Below are positions 34,264 to 42,656 of a stretch of 64,000 bases of DNA, in pieces. Source of the stretch: Clostridiales bacterium. GTDB taxonomy: Bacteria; Bacillota; Clostridia; Christensenellales; Aristaeellaceae. Made by a program: the position numbers and the translations under genes. Position 1 is the first letter of the stretch. The number at the start of each line of letters is the position of its first letter. The notes beneath the pieces are model-generated. The model was not told where the DNA came from. It saw only the letters and a list, made by a program, of their open reading frames with translations, and ran no database searches. Location of the stretch: positions 62,001-126,000 of the forward strand of contig SVGS01000005.1 in assembly GCA_015056205.1 (NCBI GenBank), written 5' to 3'.

Positions 34264-34412
34264 TTTCCCTGCTCCTTCCAATGATCCTCCCGAATAATCA
34301 GGCTTCCTCCATTATACACAATGCGGGATTTTTGGCAACGACCGGCTGAACCTGCGGGCCTCCGCCGGACGGAGAATGCAAAAAGAAATATACAATCGTA
34401 TAAAAAAATAGC

Positions 34413-34441
34413 TTGACACGCTATCCATTGAAATTTATACT
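34413..34441 (+). promoter_or_regulatory. Promoter for the AbrB-like gene
   Basis: TTGACA (34413-34418) and TATACT (34436-34441) have a 17-base spacer, in an A/T-rich stretch. The leader before the start is about 38 bases. Confidence 0.88.
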
Positions 34442-34484
34442 GGGCAGGAAGGAGTGACACCTTCTGCTTAAGGAGGTTCTTACC

Positions 34485-34727
34485 ATGAAGGCCACCGGTG
34501 TAACCCGTCAGCTGGATTCTCTTGGGCGCATCGTGATCCCCATCGAGCTTCGCCGTACGCTGGACATCCACACAAAGGATCTGCTGGAAATCAGTGTTGA
34601 CGGCAGCTTAATTCTTCTCCGGAAGTATGAACCGAACTGTTCTTTCTGCGGAGAAAGCCGCGGCCTGACTTCTTTCAGAGAGAAGCTGGTTTGCCGGCAG
34701 TGCCTGAAGGAGTTAAAAAATCTTTGA
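34485..34727 (+). CDS. AbrB/SpoVT-type regulator with zinc ribbon
   Basis: This is an 80-residue protein. Residues 1-46 form the swapped-hairpin AbrB DNA-binding domain (GVTRQLDSLGRIVIPIELRR), as in transition-state regulators. A C-terminal zinc ribbon follows with two CxxC pairs (CSFCGES and CRQC). TAAGGAGG lies eight or nine bases before the ATG. It is monocistronic between a strong promoter and a terminator. The target genes are unknown. Confidence 0.9.
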   Translation: MKATGVTRQLDSLGRIVIPIELRRTLDIHTKDLLEISVDGSLILLRKYEPNCSFCGESRGLTSFREKLVCRQCLKELKNL

Positions 34728-34747
34728 GCTGATCCCCCGGGTTTCCG

Positions 34748-34773
34748 GCGTCGGGTTTTTCCCGGCGCTTTTT
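34748..34773 (+). terminator. Rho-independent terminator after the AbrB-like gene
   Basis: An 8-base stem with one G-U pair (34748-34755 with 34761-34768) is followed by TTTTT. Confidence 0.8.
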
Positions 34774-34836
34774 GTTTCCCTTGAATAACCGGGCGGAAAA
34801 AGATATAATAAGCCGTTACTGTGAGGAAGGAGCGGG

Positions 34837-35436
34837 ATGATGGTTTTTCCTTTTTTTGCCTACCTGTCCCGGCTGAAGCTGATTTCCAGGTGGAGCCTGA
34901 TGCGCAATACCCAGCCGGAAAACGACGCGGAGCATTCCCTGCAGGTCGCCATGATCGCCCACGGAATCGCGGTGATCGGCCGCGAGCGGTACGGGCGGAA
35001 AACCGATCCCGAGCATGTTCTCACCCTGGCCGTGTATCACGACGCGACCGAGGTCATGACCGGCGATCTGCCGACCCCGGTAAAGTATTATAACGATGAA
35101 CTGCGGGGGGCCTATCGCCGGCTGGAAGATCTTTCCGCTTCCCGGCTGCTGGCCCTTCTGCCGGAGGATCTCCGGTCCTCGTGGCAGCCCTGTTTTCAGC
35201 CGGAGCCCGGATATGACCGGGACGTGGTCAAGGCGGCGGACAAAATCGCCGCCTACATCAAATGTCTGGAGGAAAAGCGGGCCGGGAATCATGAGTTCGA
35301 CTATGCCGCGGAAAATATCCGCTCCTCCCTGAAACGGTTTGATCTCCCGGAGGTTCAGGATTTTCTGCGGGACTTCCTGCCCGCCTTCGAAATGACCCTG
35401 GATGAACTGAATCATCCTTCCGACTCTCATCCGTAA
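34837..35436 (+). CDS. yfbR: 5'-deoxynucleotidase YfbR-like HD hydrolase
   Basis: This is a 199-residue HD-superfamily enzyme: NDAEHSLQVAMIAH gives the first metal histidine, VYHDATEVMTGDLPTPVKYY is the HD motif with the YfbR-type TGDLPTPVKY sequence, and KAADKIAAYIKCLEE carries the last aspartate. YfbR removes phosphate from deoxyribonucleoside 5'-monophosphates. Two ATG codons stand in tandem at 34837 and 34840, seven or ten bases from AAGGAG. It is followed 12 bases later by the LCP gene. Confidence 0.9.
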   Translation: MMVFPFFAYLSRLKLISRWSLMRNTQPENDAEHSLQVAMIAHGIAVIGRERYGRKTDPEHVLTLAVYHDATEVMTGDLPTPVKYYNDELRGAYRRLEDLSASRLLALLPEDLRSSWQPCFQPEPGYDRDVVKAADKIAAYIKCLEEKRAGNHEFDYAAENIRSSLKRFDLPEVQDFLRDFLPAFEMTLDELNHPSDSHP

Positions 35437-35448
35437 AGGAGGTACTTT

Positions 35449-36675
35449 ATGAAACGGATCCTGTCCATTCTGCTGGTCCTGTCCCTGATGCTTTGCCAGT
35501 TGATCCCGGTTCTGGCCGAAGACGGGGATGACGATCTGGAAATTGAGGAAATCGTCGAAAACGTCGATCTGGATGACGCAGAGAAGCCCCCGCTGTCCGA
35601 TGAGGATCTGGCAGAGCTGGAAAAAATCGGGCAGTCCCTGGATTCCTTCGAGTTCGAGCCCTATAACGTGAATACCGGCTCCCTGGAGATGAATCCGAAT
35701 CTGCCGGGCAACGTGACCAATATTCTGCTGATCGGGCTGGACAGCCGCGCGGAGGATCTGCAGGACAACGCCGACAAAAACAGCGTGAAGCACGCGGACG
35801 TGCAGATCATTCTCTCCCTGAATCCGGATGACCAGGTCAATCCGATCAAGCTGACCTCCTTCCTGCGCGATACCCTCGTGGAAATTCCCACCAGCAACGG
35901 GTATATGAAGTCCAAAATCACCAATTCCTACGGCTATTATGAAAACCGGATTTTCCATGATTTCCCGGACCGGACGCTTCAGACGATCAACCACAATTTC
36001 GAAATGAACGTGCAGTATTATGTGGCGATCAATTTCTACGGCGTCGTGGCCATTATCGACTCCATGGGCGGCATCGATGTGGATCTGAACGAGGGCGAGG
36101 CCTATCATATCAACGCCTATATCAAGAAGTACGCCGGGAAAATGCTGAATACCTATGATACCAAGGAGCGCAGGGCCGCCCGCCAGGAGCTGAAAGTGGC
36201 CGCCGGCGTCCAGCATCTGGACGGGTTGCAGGCCCTGATGTATGCCCGGATCCGAAGCTCCCTGAAGAAAAAATACGACAGCGATATCAACGGCGACTGG
36301 GGGCGGACGGCCCGCACGCGCCATCTGCTCGACCTGCTGATGCAGAAAGCGCTGGACAAGTCTTCCGGCATTTCCCTCTTCGACCTGTTCAGCGAATGTC
36401 TGGACTATGTATCCACCAATATCACTCCGAGCGTCATATGGGATCTGATGACCAAGGTGCTTCAGTCCGGCATCGCTTCCAGGCTGGGGCAGGAAAACGC
36501 GACCCTGATCTCCCAGTTCCGGATTCCGATGGACAAGAACAGAAGCGGGAAAAAGCCCTGGAGTTATGAAACCGTCAACGGAGACAGCGTTGTATTCATG
36601 AGCAGCAAGAATTTCCAGGAAAGCGTGGAAATGCTGCACGAATTTATCTACGGCAGATATTATCCCGCGAAGTAA
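35449..36675 (+). CDS. LytR-CpsA-Psr (LCP) family cell-wall glycopolymer ligase
   Basis: This is a 408-residue exported protein: signal segment 1-23 (ending VLAEDG), an acidic linker, then an LCP domain from about residue 85 (NILLIGLDSRAED, LTSFLRDTLVEIP, MYARIRSS and a later RTARTRHLL). LCP enzymes attach teichoic acids or capsular polymers to peptidoglycan. The conserved arginines and aspartates of the phosphate pocket are visible. AAAGGAGG stands nine bases before the ATG. A flippase gene converges on it. Confidence 0.9.
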   Translation: MKRILSILLVLSLMLCQLIPVLAEDGDDDLEIEEIVENVDLDDAEKPPLSDEDLAELEKIGQSLDSFEFEPYNVNTGSLEMNPNLPGNVTNILLIGLDSRAEDLQDNADKNSVKHADVQIILSLNPDDQVNPIKLTSFLRDTLVEIPTSNGYMKSKITNSYGYYENRIFHDFPDRTLQTINHNFEMNVQYYVAINFYGVVAIIDSMGGIDVDLNEGEAYHINAYIKKYAGKMLNTYDTKERRAARQELKVAAGVQHLDGLQALMYARIRSSLKKKYDSDINGDWGRTARTRHLLDLLMQKALDKSSGISLFDLFSECLDYVSTNITPSVIWDLMTKVLQSGIASRLGQENATLISQFRIPMDKNRSGKKPWSYETVNGDSVVFMSSKNFQESVEMLHEFIYGRYYPAK

Positions 36676-36709
36676 CGGCGGTTCTTCCCCCGGTAGGGGA
36701 ACCGACGGC

Positions 36710-38146
36710 TCAGGACCGGGAAAGCAGATCGGATATCCTGACGGTTCCGCTGATCTTCCAGTAAACCAGGGTCAGCGCCGTGTAGACGGCGATCCCGGCC
36801 GCCGTCTGAACGGCAAGGGTGAGCCAGGAGACTTCCGGCAGAAGCCGTCCGATCCCCTTCACGGCCAGCAGCATGACCATGCCGATCGCGGCATATACGC
36901 CCGTGTATTTCAGGTATTTCGGATAATCCAGCTCCCGGTCTTTTCGTAAAATCAGATACTGCACCACCGGCACCGTCATCTCCGCCAGCAGCGTTCCGAT
37001 GACGGCGCCCATGCTTTTCATACCGGGGATCAGCAGCGCGTTCGCCGCCAGATTCACCGCGGCCCCGCAGCAGACGCTTTTCACAAAAACGGTATCCCTT
37101 CCCTGGGGCAGCACGACCTGGGTGCGGATGACATTGGCAAACCCGATCATGATCAGCGTGAAGCCCAGCGGAGCCATCAGCACCCCGGAATAAGCGAAAT
37201 CCCCGCCGTAGAACAGCGGCGCGAAACGGTCCGCCACCGCCGCGACGCCGAAGGCCATGGCGCTGACCATGCAGAGAATCAGGTTCATGCTGCGGTCGAT
37301 ATGCCGGCGGATCCGCGCCGTCTCCCCCATTTTGACCATATGGGATACTTTCGGCATCATCACGGTTCCGATCGCGGAGATAAATCCGCTCAGGCAGTAA
37401 ATAATCTTCTCCGCGTTTTCATACAATCCGTTCTCCGTCACCCCGGCGATGGTGCTCACCATCACCTTGTCCATGGTGCGGTAAATATTCACGGCCAGGA
37501 CCGAAATAAACAGCACCGCGCAGGGGCCGATATGACGCAAACTTTCCCGGAAAGGGACCGGATGATAGCTCACCCGTCCGCGAAGCACAGCCGCGCAGCT
37601 CAGGCAGCCCGCCAGGGTGGACAGGCTCCAGGCCGCGGCATAAATCCACAGATCCTCCTTCCGCCGGACCAGCAGAAACACGCAGACCGCCGCGGCGATT
37701 TTCACAAAAGTGTTGCGCAGGGCAATGGGCTTAAACTGATCCAGCCCCATCAGGCACCAGTCAAAATTGCACAGGCAGCTGACGCTCATCCAGGTCAGAT
37801 GAAGCGCGATGATCCGCTCTTCCCCCGCCACCAGGAATACATATCCGAACCAGAAAAGAAGGGTTATGCCCGCCACCAGCAGCTGCATCTGCCAGATCGC
37901 GGAAAAAGTTTTGTTCAGTTTTTCCGGCTCATCCCGGACCTTGGCAATAGCCCGCACGCCGTAGTCATTCAGGCCCAGCATGCCGATCAGGCAGAAAATA
38001 TAGCTGACGCTCCACGCCAGGGAGTACAGACCCACGCCTTCCCTTCCGACCGTCCGGGACAGATAGGGGGCTGTCACCAGAGGCAGCAGAACGGAAAACA
38101 CGCGGTAAGCCACGTTATACGCGGCGTTTTTCCTGGTACTGTTCAT
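36710..38146 (-). CDS. Oligosaccharide flippase (Wzx/MOP family)
   Basis: This is a 478-residue protein with 12-14 membrane segments. The N-terminus (NAAYNVAYRVFSVLLPLVTA followed by PYLSRTVGREGVGLYSLAWS) is typical of polysaccharide flippases that move lipid-linked sugars across the membrane. Only 13 bases separate it from the upstream mgtE gene, so it may be read from the mgtE promoter. No glycosyltransferases lie nearby, so the substrate is not indicated; the LCP ligase on its other side could be a functional partner. Confidence 0.88.
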   Translation of the reverse strand: MNSTRKNAAYNVAYRVFSVLLPLVTAPYLSRTVGREGVGLYSLAWSVSYIFCLIGMLGLNDYGVRAIAKVRDEPEKLNKTFSAIWQMQLLVAGITLLFWFGYVFLVAGEERIIALHLTWMSVSCLCNFDWCLMGLDQFKPIALRNTFVKIAAAVCVFLLVRRKEDLWIYAAAWSLSTLAGCLSCAAVLRGRVSYHPVPFRESLRHIGPCAVLFISVLAVNIYRTMDKVMVSTIAGVTENGLYENAEKIIYCLSGFISAIGTVMMPKVSHMVKMGETARIRRHIDRSMNLILCMVSAMAFGVAAVADRFAPLFYGGDFAYSGVLMAPLGFTLIMIGFANVIRTQVVLPQGRDTVFVKSVCCGAAVNLAANALLIPGMKSMGAVIGTLLAEMTVPVVQYLILRKDRELDYPKYLKYTGVYAAIGMVMLLAVKGIGRLLPEVSWLTLAVQTAAGIAVYTALTLVYWKISGTVRISDLLSRS

Positions 38147-38159
38147 ACGGCCATCCCGG

Positions 38160-39536
38160 TTACAGATGGAGCAGCGTCGTGGCGATGCCGAAATAGACCA
38201 GCAGGCTCAGGGCATCCACAATCGTGGTAATAAACGGGCTGGCCATCACCGCCGGATCGAAGCCGAGCTTTTTCGCCAGCATCGGCAGCGTACAGCCCAC
38301 CACCTTCGCGCACAGCACGGTCACCGCCATGGTCAGGCCGACCACCAGCGCCACCATATAGCTCACATCCTGGGTGCCCAGCAGCAGCTTGTCCACCAGC
38401 ATGATTTTGGCGAAACACAGCACGCTCAGCACCAGGCCGCACATCAGGGCGGTCCGGACTTCCTTCCAGATCACCTTGCCCAGATCCCGGAATTCCAGCT
38501 CTCCCAGGGACAGGGCGCGGATCACCGTTACCGAGCTCTGGGATCCGGAGTTGCCGCCGGTATCCATCAGCATCGGGATAAAGGCGGTCAGGCAGACCAT
38601 CGCCGCCAGCTTCTCCTCAAAATTGGAGATGATCAGCCCCGTAAACGTGGCCGAAACCATTAGCAGCGCCAGCCAGGGAATCCGGTGCTTAAACAGATCG
38701 AACGGAGAAGACCGCAGATAGGTCTTGTCGCTCGGCGTCATACCGGCCATGATCTCCATGTCCTCGGTGGTCTCTTCCTCGACAACGTCCATGGCGTCAT
38801 CGAAGGTTACGATCCCGACCATCCGGTTGTCCCCGTCCACCACCGGAATGGCGAGCAGGTTGTATTTGCTCATCATCCGGGCCACTTCTTCCTGGTCGGT
38901 ATGGGTGGTCACCGTAATCAGGTTGCTCTCCATGATGCTGTCAATGGTCTGCAGATCGTTCGGCGCCAGGAGCAGGCTTTTCACGCTCACCGTGCCCACC
39001 AGCAGCCGGTTGTCCAGCACATAGCAGGTATAAATCGTCTCCTTGTCCACCCCGGTGCGCCGGATGCGCAGAATAGCGTCCCCCACCGTCATCCCGGGGG
39101 ACAGCTTCACGTATTCCGTGGTCATCACGGAGCCCGCGGAATCCTCCGGATACTGCAGGATCTCATTGATCTCCTTGCGCATCTCCGGATCCGCCTGGGC
39201 CAGAATACGCTGAACGACGTTGGCCGGCATCTCCTCCACGATGTCCACCGCGTCGTCGACATACAGCTCGTCCATGACCTGGCGCAGCTCCTTGTCGCTG
39301 ATGCCCCGGATCAGAGCCTCCTGTTCCTCGCTCTCCATCTCGACGAAACTTTCCGCGGCCAGCTCCTTCGGAAGCAGGCGGAACAAAAGCGGCAGCTTGT
39401 CCGGTTCAATCCCCGAAAAAACCGCAGCGATATCCGCGGGATTCATGGTCACCAGCACGTCCCGGATCGTCGAATATTTTTTTTCCGCTAACAGAGTCTG
39501 TAAAGTGTTTTCAACTGTAACGTTATGCTCTGGCAT
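38160..39536 (-). CDS. mgtE: Magnesium transporter MgtE
   Basis: This is a 458-residue Mg2+ channel: N-terminal MgtE_N superhelix (residues about 30-130), two CBS domains (about 135-260), and five C-terminal membrane segments with the pore-region sequence FIPMLMDTGGNSGSQSS. Cytosolic Mg2+ binding to the N and CBS domains closes the channel in this family. Length is normal. The transcript has an unusually long leader of about 210 bases containing a small upstream reading frame and a hairpin. Confidence 0.95.
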   Translation of the reverse strand: MPEHNVTVENTLQTLLAEKKYSTIRDVLVTMNPADIAAVFSGIEPDKLPLLFRLLPKELAAESFVEMESEEQEALIRGISDKELRQVMDELYVDDAVDIVEEMPANVVQRILAQADPEMRKEINEILQYPEDSAGSVMTTEYVKLSPGMTVGDAILRIRRTGVDKETIYTCYVLDNRLLVGTVSVKSLLLAPNDLQTIDSIMESNLITVTTHTDQEEVARMMSKYNLLAIPVVDGDNRMVGIVTFDDAMDVVEEETTEDMEIMAGMTPSDKTYLRSSPFDLFKHRIPWLALLMVSATFTGLIISNFEEKLAAMVCLTAFIPMLMDTGGNSGSQSSVTVIRALSLGELEFRDLGKVIWKEVRTALMCGLVLSVLCFAKIMLVDKLLLGTQDVSYMVALVVGLTMAVTVLCAKVVGCTLPMLAKKLGFDPAVMASPFITTIVDALSLLVYFGIATTLLHL

Positions 39537-39605
39537 GTTCGCTTCCTCCTGTCTTTTTCAGGATACCCTTTTACCGGAAGCAATATGGCATGCGCGGCGA
39601 GCGGT

Positions 39606-39623
39606 TCAGCGGCTGCCCGCTGA
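39606..39623 (-). promoter_or_regulatory. Hairpin in the mgtE leader
   Basis: A perfect 7-base stem, TCAGCGG (39606-39612) and CCGCTGA (39617-39623) with a four-base loop, lies between the leader reading frame and mgtE. Confidence 0.55.
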
Positions 39624-39628
39624 CAAGA

Positions 39629-39712
39629 TCATTCCGCGGAAAGAAACGCCACAGCGCCTGTATTCCGCAGACATCGCCCAACCGGTATGCCGCTGCTACT
39701 CCCAGCGTCCAT
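39629..39712 (-). CDS. Candidate 27-residue leader peptide upstream of mgtE
   Basis: An ATG at 39710-39712 has AAGGAGGGG five bases upstream, one of the best ribosome sites in the window, and opens a 27-codon frame ending in TGA at 39629-39631. The peptide starts MDAGSSSGIPVGRC. It sits inside the mgtE leader, before a hairpin. By analogy with leader peptides controlling Mg2+ transporters in other bacteria it could be a translation-based sensor, but no homology is seen and the peptide is not rich in Pro or acidic residues. Confidence 0.5.
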   Translation of the reverse strand: MDAGSSSGIPVGRCLRNTGAVAFLSAE

Positions 39713-39757
39713 GACGTCCCCTCCTTGTCTTAAATTTGGAAATCCGATAGCCTGGAT

Positions 39758-39787
39758 ATTATACCCCCGCTTCAGATTCAAAGTCAA
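39758..39787 (-). promoter_or_regulatory. Promoter for mgtE
   Basis: On the reverse strand TTGACT (39782-39787), an 18-base spacer and TATAAT (39758-39763) lie at the very end of the amylase gene. It implies an mgtE leader of about 210 bases. Confidence 0.8.
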
Positions 39788-41906
39788 TTACTTCTTCTTC
39801 ATCGTCCGCGGACCGGACCGGTTCGGGATTCTCCCGTCTGTTTCCGATCACGGCCGCGGAAAACGGGGGAAGATTAAAGGCAATGAACCCGTCCTGAACC
39901 GGGCCCAGTTCCTCATCCTCCGTGACAAAGCCGTCCTCCGTGGTCTGGAACAGCCGGTGCCAGATTTCTCCTTCCTGCGCGCCCGCATCCCGGACAAACA
40001 GGCGGAAATCCGTCCCGCCGCCGGTATTGTTGATCGCGATCACCGTTCTCTCCTTCCGGTCAAAGCGGGCATACGCGATCCGCCCGTAATCCTCCAGCAG
40101 CGGCTTCAGCCCGCCGTCCTTCAGAACCGGATAACGTTTTCTCAGGGCGATCAGCCCGCGGTGCAGCTCAATCAGCCCCCGGTCCTCATGGCCCCAGGGA
40201 TAGGTACGCCGGTTATCCGGATCGGTCCAGCCGACCTGTCCCGCCTCATCCGCGTAGTAGATCGTCGGAGCGCCGGGCCAGGTCATCTGAATCACCACGG
40301 CTTCCCGGAAAACGCCCTTGTTAATCCCCGCGGCCGCCGCGGCCGGACCCATCGTGGTCGTGCGCCCGATCATCCGGTTGGTCCGGGTCATAAACCGGGA
40401 ATGATCGTGATTGCTCAGCTCGTTCATCGCGCAGATCGTCGACGGGTAGCCAAGGCGGGCCATTTTATCCTTCATGATGCCGAAGAAGGCGGATCCGTTC
40501 TGATAAAGATCATCCCGGTAGGAATCCGAATGCTTCTCCATACCGGTCAAAAACCAGGTGACCGGCTCCATGAAGGCGTCATAGTTCATCACCGTATCCC
40601 ACTGGGTTCCGTCCAGCCAGGGGGCCGGATCCCCGTAATGCTCCGCGACGATCAGCGCGTCCGGATTGATCGCCTTGACCCGTTCGCGGAACTCCCGCCA
40701 GAAGGTATGGTTGAACTCCGGGCTGTGGCCCAGGTCCGCCGCCACATCCAGCCGCCAGCCGTCGATACTGTAGGGCGGAGAAAGCCATTTCTCCACGATT
40801 TTCATGATCGTTTCCTGCAGTTCCGGGCTGTCCTCATAGTTCAGCTTCGGCAGGGTGGAATAGCCCCACCAGCCTTCATAGGCCGGCGTCCGGCTGTTTC
40901 CGGAATCATTGAACCGGAAATAGGAGCGGTACGGGCTGTGAACGCTCTGGAACGCGCCCGGCTGGAAGCCCGCCTTGCCCAGATAGATGCCTTCATAGTC
41001 CATCCATTTGTTGAAGGACCCGCAGTGATTGAACACCCCGTCCAGAATGATCCGCATCCCGCGGCTGTGAAGCTCCCGGCAGAGCTTCGCGAACAGCGCG
41101 TCCGATTTCTCCAGATTCTCCATGCTGGTTACGCGGCGGATATACTTGGGTGCATAGCCGTTATGCTTTTCCCAGGCCTGCATCACGTGATCCACATCGT
41201 CGGTGATCACGCCGAAATGAGGATCGATATGCTCGTAATCCTGGCAGTCGTATTTATGGCTGGAGGGAGAAACAAAGATGGGATTCAGATAGAGCACTTC
41301 CACGCCCAGATCCTGCAGGTAATCCAGCTTGTCCAGAATGCCCTGCAGGTCTCCGCCGTAGAAATACCGGATGTCCGTGTCCGTCGGCGTCGCGTCCCAG
41401 TTTTCCTCATGCTTTGAATGGCCTACGGTATAATAGTATTCATTGTCCACCACATCATTTCCGGGATCCCCGTTGAAGAAACGGTCCGTAAAGATCTGGT
41501 ACTGAACCGCTCCCTTCGCCCATTTGGGCACATGGAATCCCGGAATGAACCGAAAGGCGTAGTGATTATTGAAATCGGTAAAACCGCCGTCGCACACCCG
41601 GGCACCGCTCTGATCGTAGACCAGATGGGTGCCGTCCGTGCAGTCGATCAGAAAACGATAGGAAATCTCCTTCTTTCCGCAGACGATTCCCGCTTCATAA
41701 TAATCAAAATAGGTGTCCGACTCCGTTTTGTACATCACCGGGCCCATCATCGTGGCGCCGTAATGAATCATCACGCGGCTGGCGCAGTCCCTGGCGACCC
41801 GGATCCGGATGGTCACGGTATCCCCCGGATTCGGTTCAGCGGGGAAACGGTAAGCGGGCGTTTCATCGCTGAATACAGCGGAGAGAACCGACTGGCTGAT
41901 TGACAT
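39759..41906 (-). CDS. Intracellular GH13 alpha-amylase/neopullulanase-like enzyme
   Basis: This is a 715-residue enzyme without signal peptide: N-terminal beta-sandwich (about 1-130, CBM34-like), a GH13 barrel, and a C-terminal beta domain. Catalytic motifs are GWRLDVAADLG (nucleophile D387), LIVAEHYGD (acid/base E422) and NELSNHDHSR (third Asp); RIILDGVFNHCGS is conserved region I. It likely degrades imported maltodextrins or cyclodextrins, as in neopullulanase/cyclomaltodextrinase relatives. The start is the ATG at 41904-41906 with GAGGAGGG upstream; earlier in-frame ATGs lack a site. The C-terminal tail is acidic. Confidence 0.92.
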   Translation of the reverse strand: MSISQSVLSAVFSDETPAYRFPAEPNPGDTVTIRIRVARDCASRVMIHYGATMMGPVMYKTESDTYFDYYEAGIVCGKKEISYRFLIDCTDGTHLVYDQSGARVCDGGFTDFNNHYAFRFIPGFHVPKWAKGAVQYQIFTDRFFNGDPGNDVVDNEYYYTVGHSKHEENWDATPTDTDIRYFYGGDLQGILDKLDYLQDLGVEVLYLNPIFVSPSSHKYDCQDYEHIDPHFGVITDDVDHVMQAWEKHNGYAPKYIRRVTSMENLEKSDALFAKLCRELHSRGMRIILDGVFNHCGSFNKWMDYEGIYLGKAGFQPGAFQSVHSPYRSYFRFNDSGNSRTPAYEGWWGYSTLPKLNYEDSPELQETIMKIVEKWLSPPYSIDGWRLDVAADLGHSPEFNHTFWREFRERVKAINPDALIVAEHYGDPAPWLDGTQWDTVMNYDAFMEPVTWFLTGMEKHSDSYRDDLYQNGSAFFGIMKDKMARLGYPSTICAMNELSNHDHSRFMTRTNRMIGRTTTMGPAAAAAGINKGVFREAVVIQMTWPGAPTIYYADEAGQVGWTDPDNRRTYPWGHEDRGLIELHRGLIALRKRYPVLKDGGLKPLLEDYGRIAYARFDRKERTVIAINNTGGGTDFRLFVRDAGAQEGEIWHRLFQTTEDGFVTEDEELGPVQDGFIAFNLPPFSAAVIGNRRENPEPVRSADDEEEVIDFESEAGV

Positions 41907-41969
41907 AGAGACCCTCCTCATAACAAGCTCGATCAATAGTATACTCATTTTGAGCCGGGTTCTCAAGCA

Positions 41970-42042
41970 AAACCTTCCCGTCCGTTTTCAGAAAAACCTT
42001 TCCCCGTCCGTTTCAGAAAAACCTTTCCCCGTCCGTTTTCCA
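41970..42042. repeat. Three imperfect tandem copies of a 26-27 base unit
   Basis: The unit CGTCCGTTTTCAGAAAAACC plus a C/T-rich tail occurs about three times in a row between the amylase start and the tRNA gene. The rest of 41907-42290 shows no credible gene. Confidence 0.7.
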
Positions 42043-42237
42043 AAGCGAAGCCCGGATCATTCCGCCGCCGCGGCCAGCATGCTCATCAGCATGCAAAGGG
42101 AGAGCAGGGAAGCAGCGGAAAGGGTCCTTTTGCCCGGGCCGGCCGCGGTATTTCCCGCCGCCGGGCCGTTCAGGCACACATTCAGTTTCAGTATATCATG
42201 CAAACCGTAATGAAAGCGTTACAGACAGCTTTTTTTC

Positions 42238-42290
42238 AAAGCGCACAAAAGCAAAAAAGATCGTATTCCAAAGCACACAAAAGCAAAAAA
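42238..42290. repeat. Two copies of a 21-base A-rich direct repeat
   Basis: AAAGCGCACAAAAGCAAAAA and AAAGCACACAAAAGCAAAAA lie directly upstream of the tRNA promoter, differing at one base. They could be an upstream activating element, but nothing more can be seen. Confidence 0.5.
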
Positions 42291-42293
42291 TGA

Positions 42294-42322
42294 TTGACAG
42301 ACCCAAATCGCTGTGATATGAT
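42294..42322 (+). promoter_or_regulatory. Promoter for tRNA-Arg
   Basis: TTGACA (42294-42299) and TATGAT (42317-42322) have a 17-base spacer, 25 bases before the mature tRNA end. Confidence 0.88.
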
Positions 42323-42347
42323 AATCGAGCTGTCACGGACAGCGTGT

Positions 42348-42421
42348 GGGCTCGTAGCTCAGCTGGATAGAGTGTTTGACTACGAATCAAAAGGTCGTGG
42401 GTTCGAATCCCGCCGGGCTCA
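42348..42421 (+). tRNA. tRNA-Arg (ACG)
   Basis: The 74 bases fold as a cloverleaf: a 7-base acceptor stem with two G-U pairs, a D arm with AGCTGGATA, an anticodon stem TTTGA/TCAAA with loop CTACGAA (anticodon ACG at 42382-42384), and a T arm with GTTCGAATC. The discriminator is A and CCA is not encoded. The 3' half (42380 onward) is the integration site of the island behind it, and the gene stays intact because the island restores these bases. Confidence 0.96.
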
Positions 42422-42422
42422 C
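42380..42422 (+). repeat. attL of island 1 (43-base tRNA-Arg 3' repeat)
   Basis: The segment from the anticodon loop to one base past the tRNA end is repeated exactly at 59734-59776. It is the recombination core of the tyrosine integrase encoded just inside. A third, split copy lies at 63802-63965. Confidence 0.92.
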
Positions 42423-42424
42423 TC

Positions 42425-42464
42425 GATCGGAGGTTCAGAAATGAGCCTCCGATCCTTTTGTTTT
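42425..42464 (+). terminator. Island-borne terminator directly behind tRNA-Arg
   Basis: A perfect 9-base stem (GATCGGAGG at 42425-42433 with CCTCCGATC at 42446-42454) is followed by CTTTTGTTTT. It belongs to the island and replaces the tRNA's original terminator, now found beyond the right att sites. Confidence 0.85.
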
Positions 42465-42576
42465 CAACGGCTCCAGCGATTCACTATCACCGGATTGTCA
42501 AACAGCCCTGTTTACCAGATCTGACATGTTCAGACGTAATTTCATTCATTTTTACCACGTTTTACGTACTGAAACA

Positions 42577-42594
42577 GTTCAAAAACGGTTCAAA
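42577..42594 (+). repeat. Left integrase arm-site candidate
   Basis: The 18-base sequence GTTCAAAAACGGTTCAAA recurs in the same orientation at 59655-59672 near the right end. Repeated GTTCAAA-type motifs at both ends of the island suit arm-type binding sites of a tyrosine integrase. Confidence 0.6.
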
Positions 42595-42656
42595 ACAGTT
42601 CAGGCAAAAAAGTCAAATAGCCCTGGGAGCAGCCTGCCTTTCAGCGGGCCATTTTG

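Noticed and set aside
39537..39757. M-box (Mg2+) riboswitch upstream of mgtE
   Set aside because: The conserved AGGTGAGGCTCC-type core could not be found on the mgtE strand; only a leader frame and a hairpin are visible.
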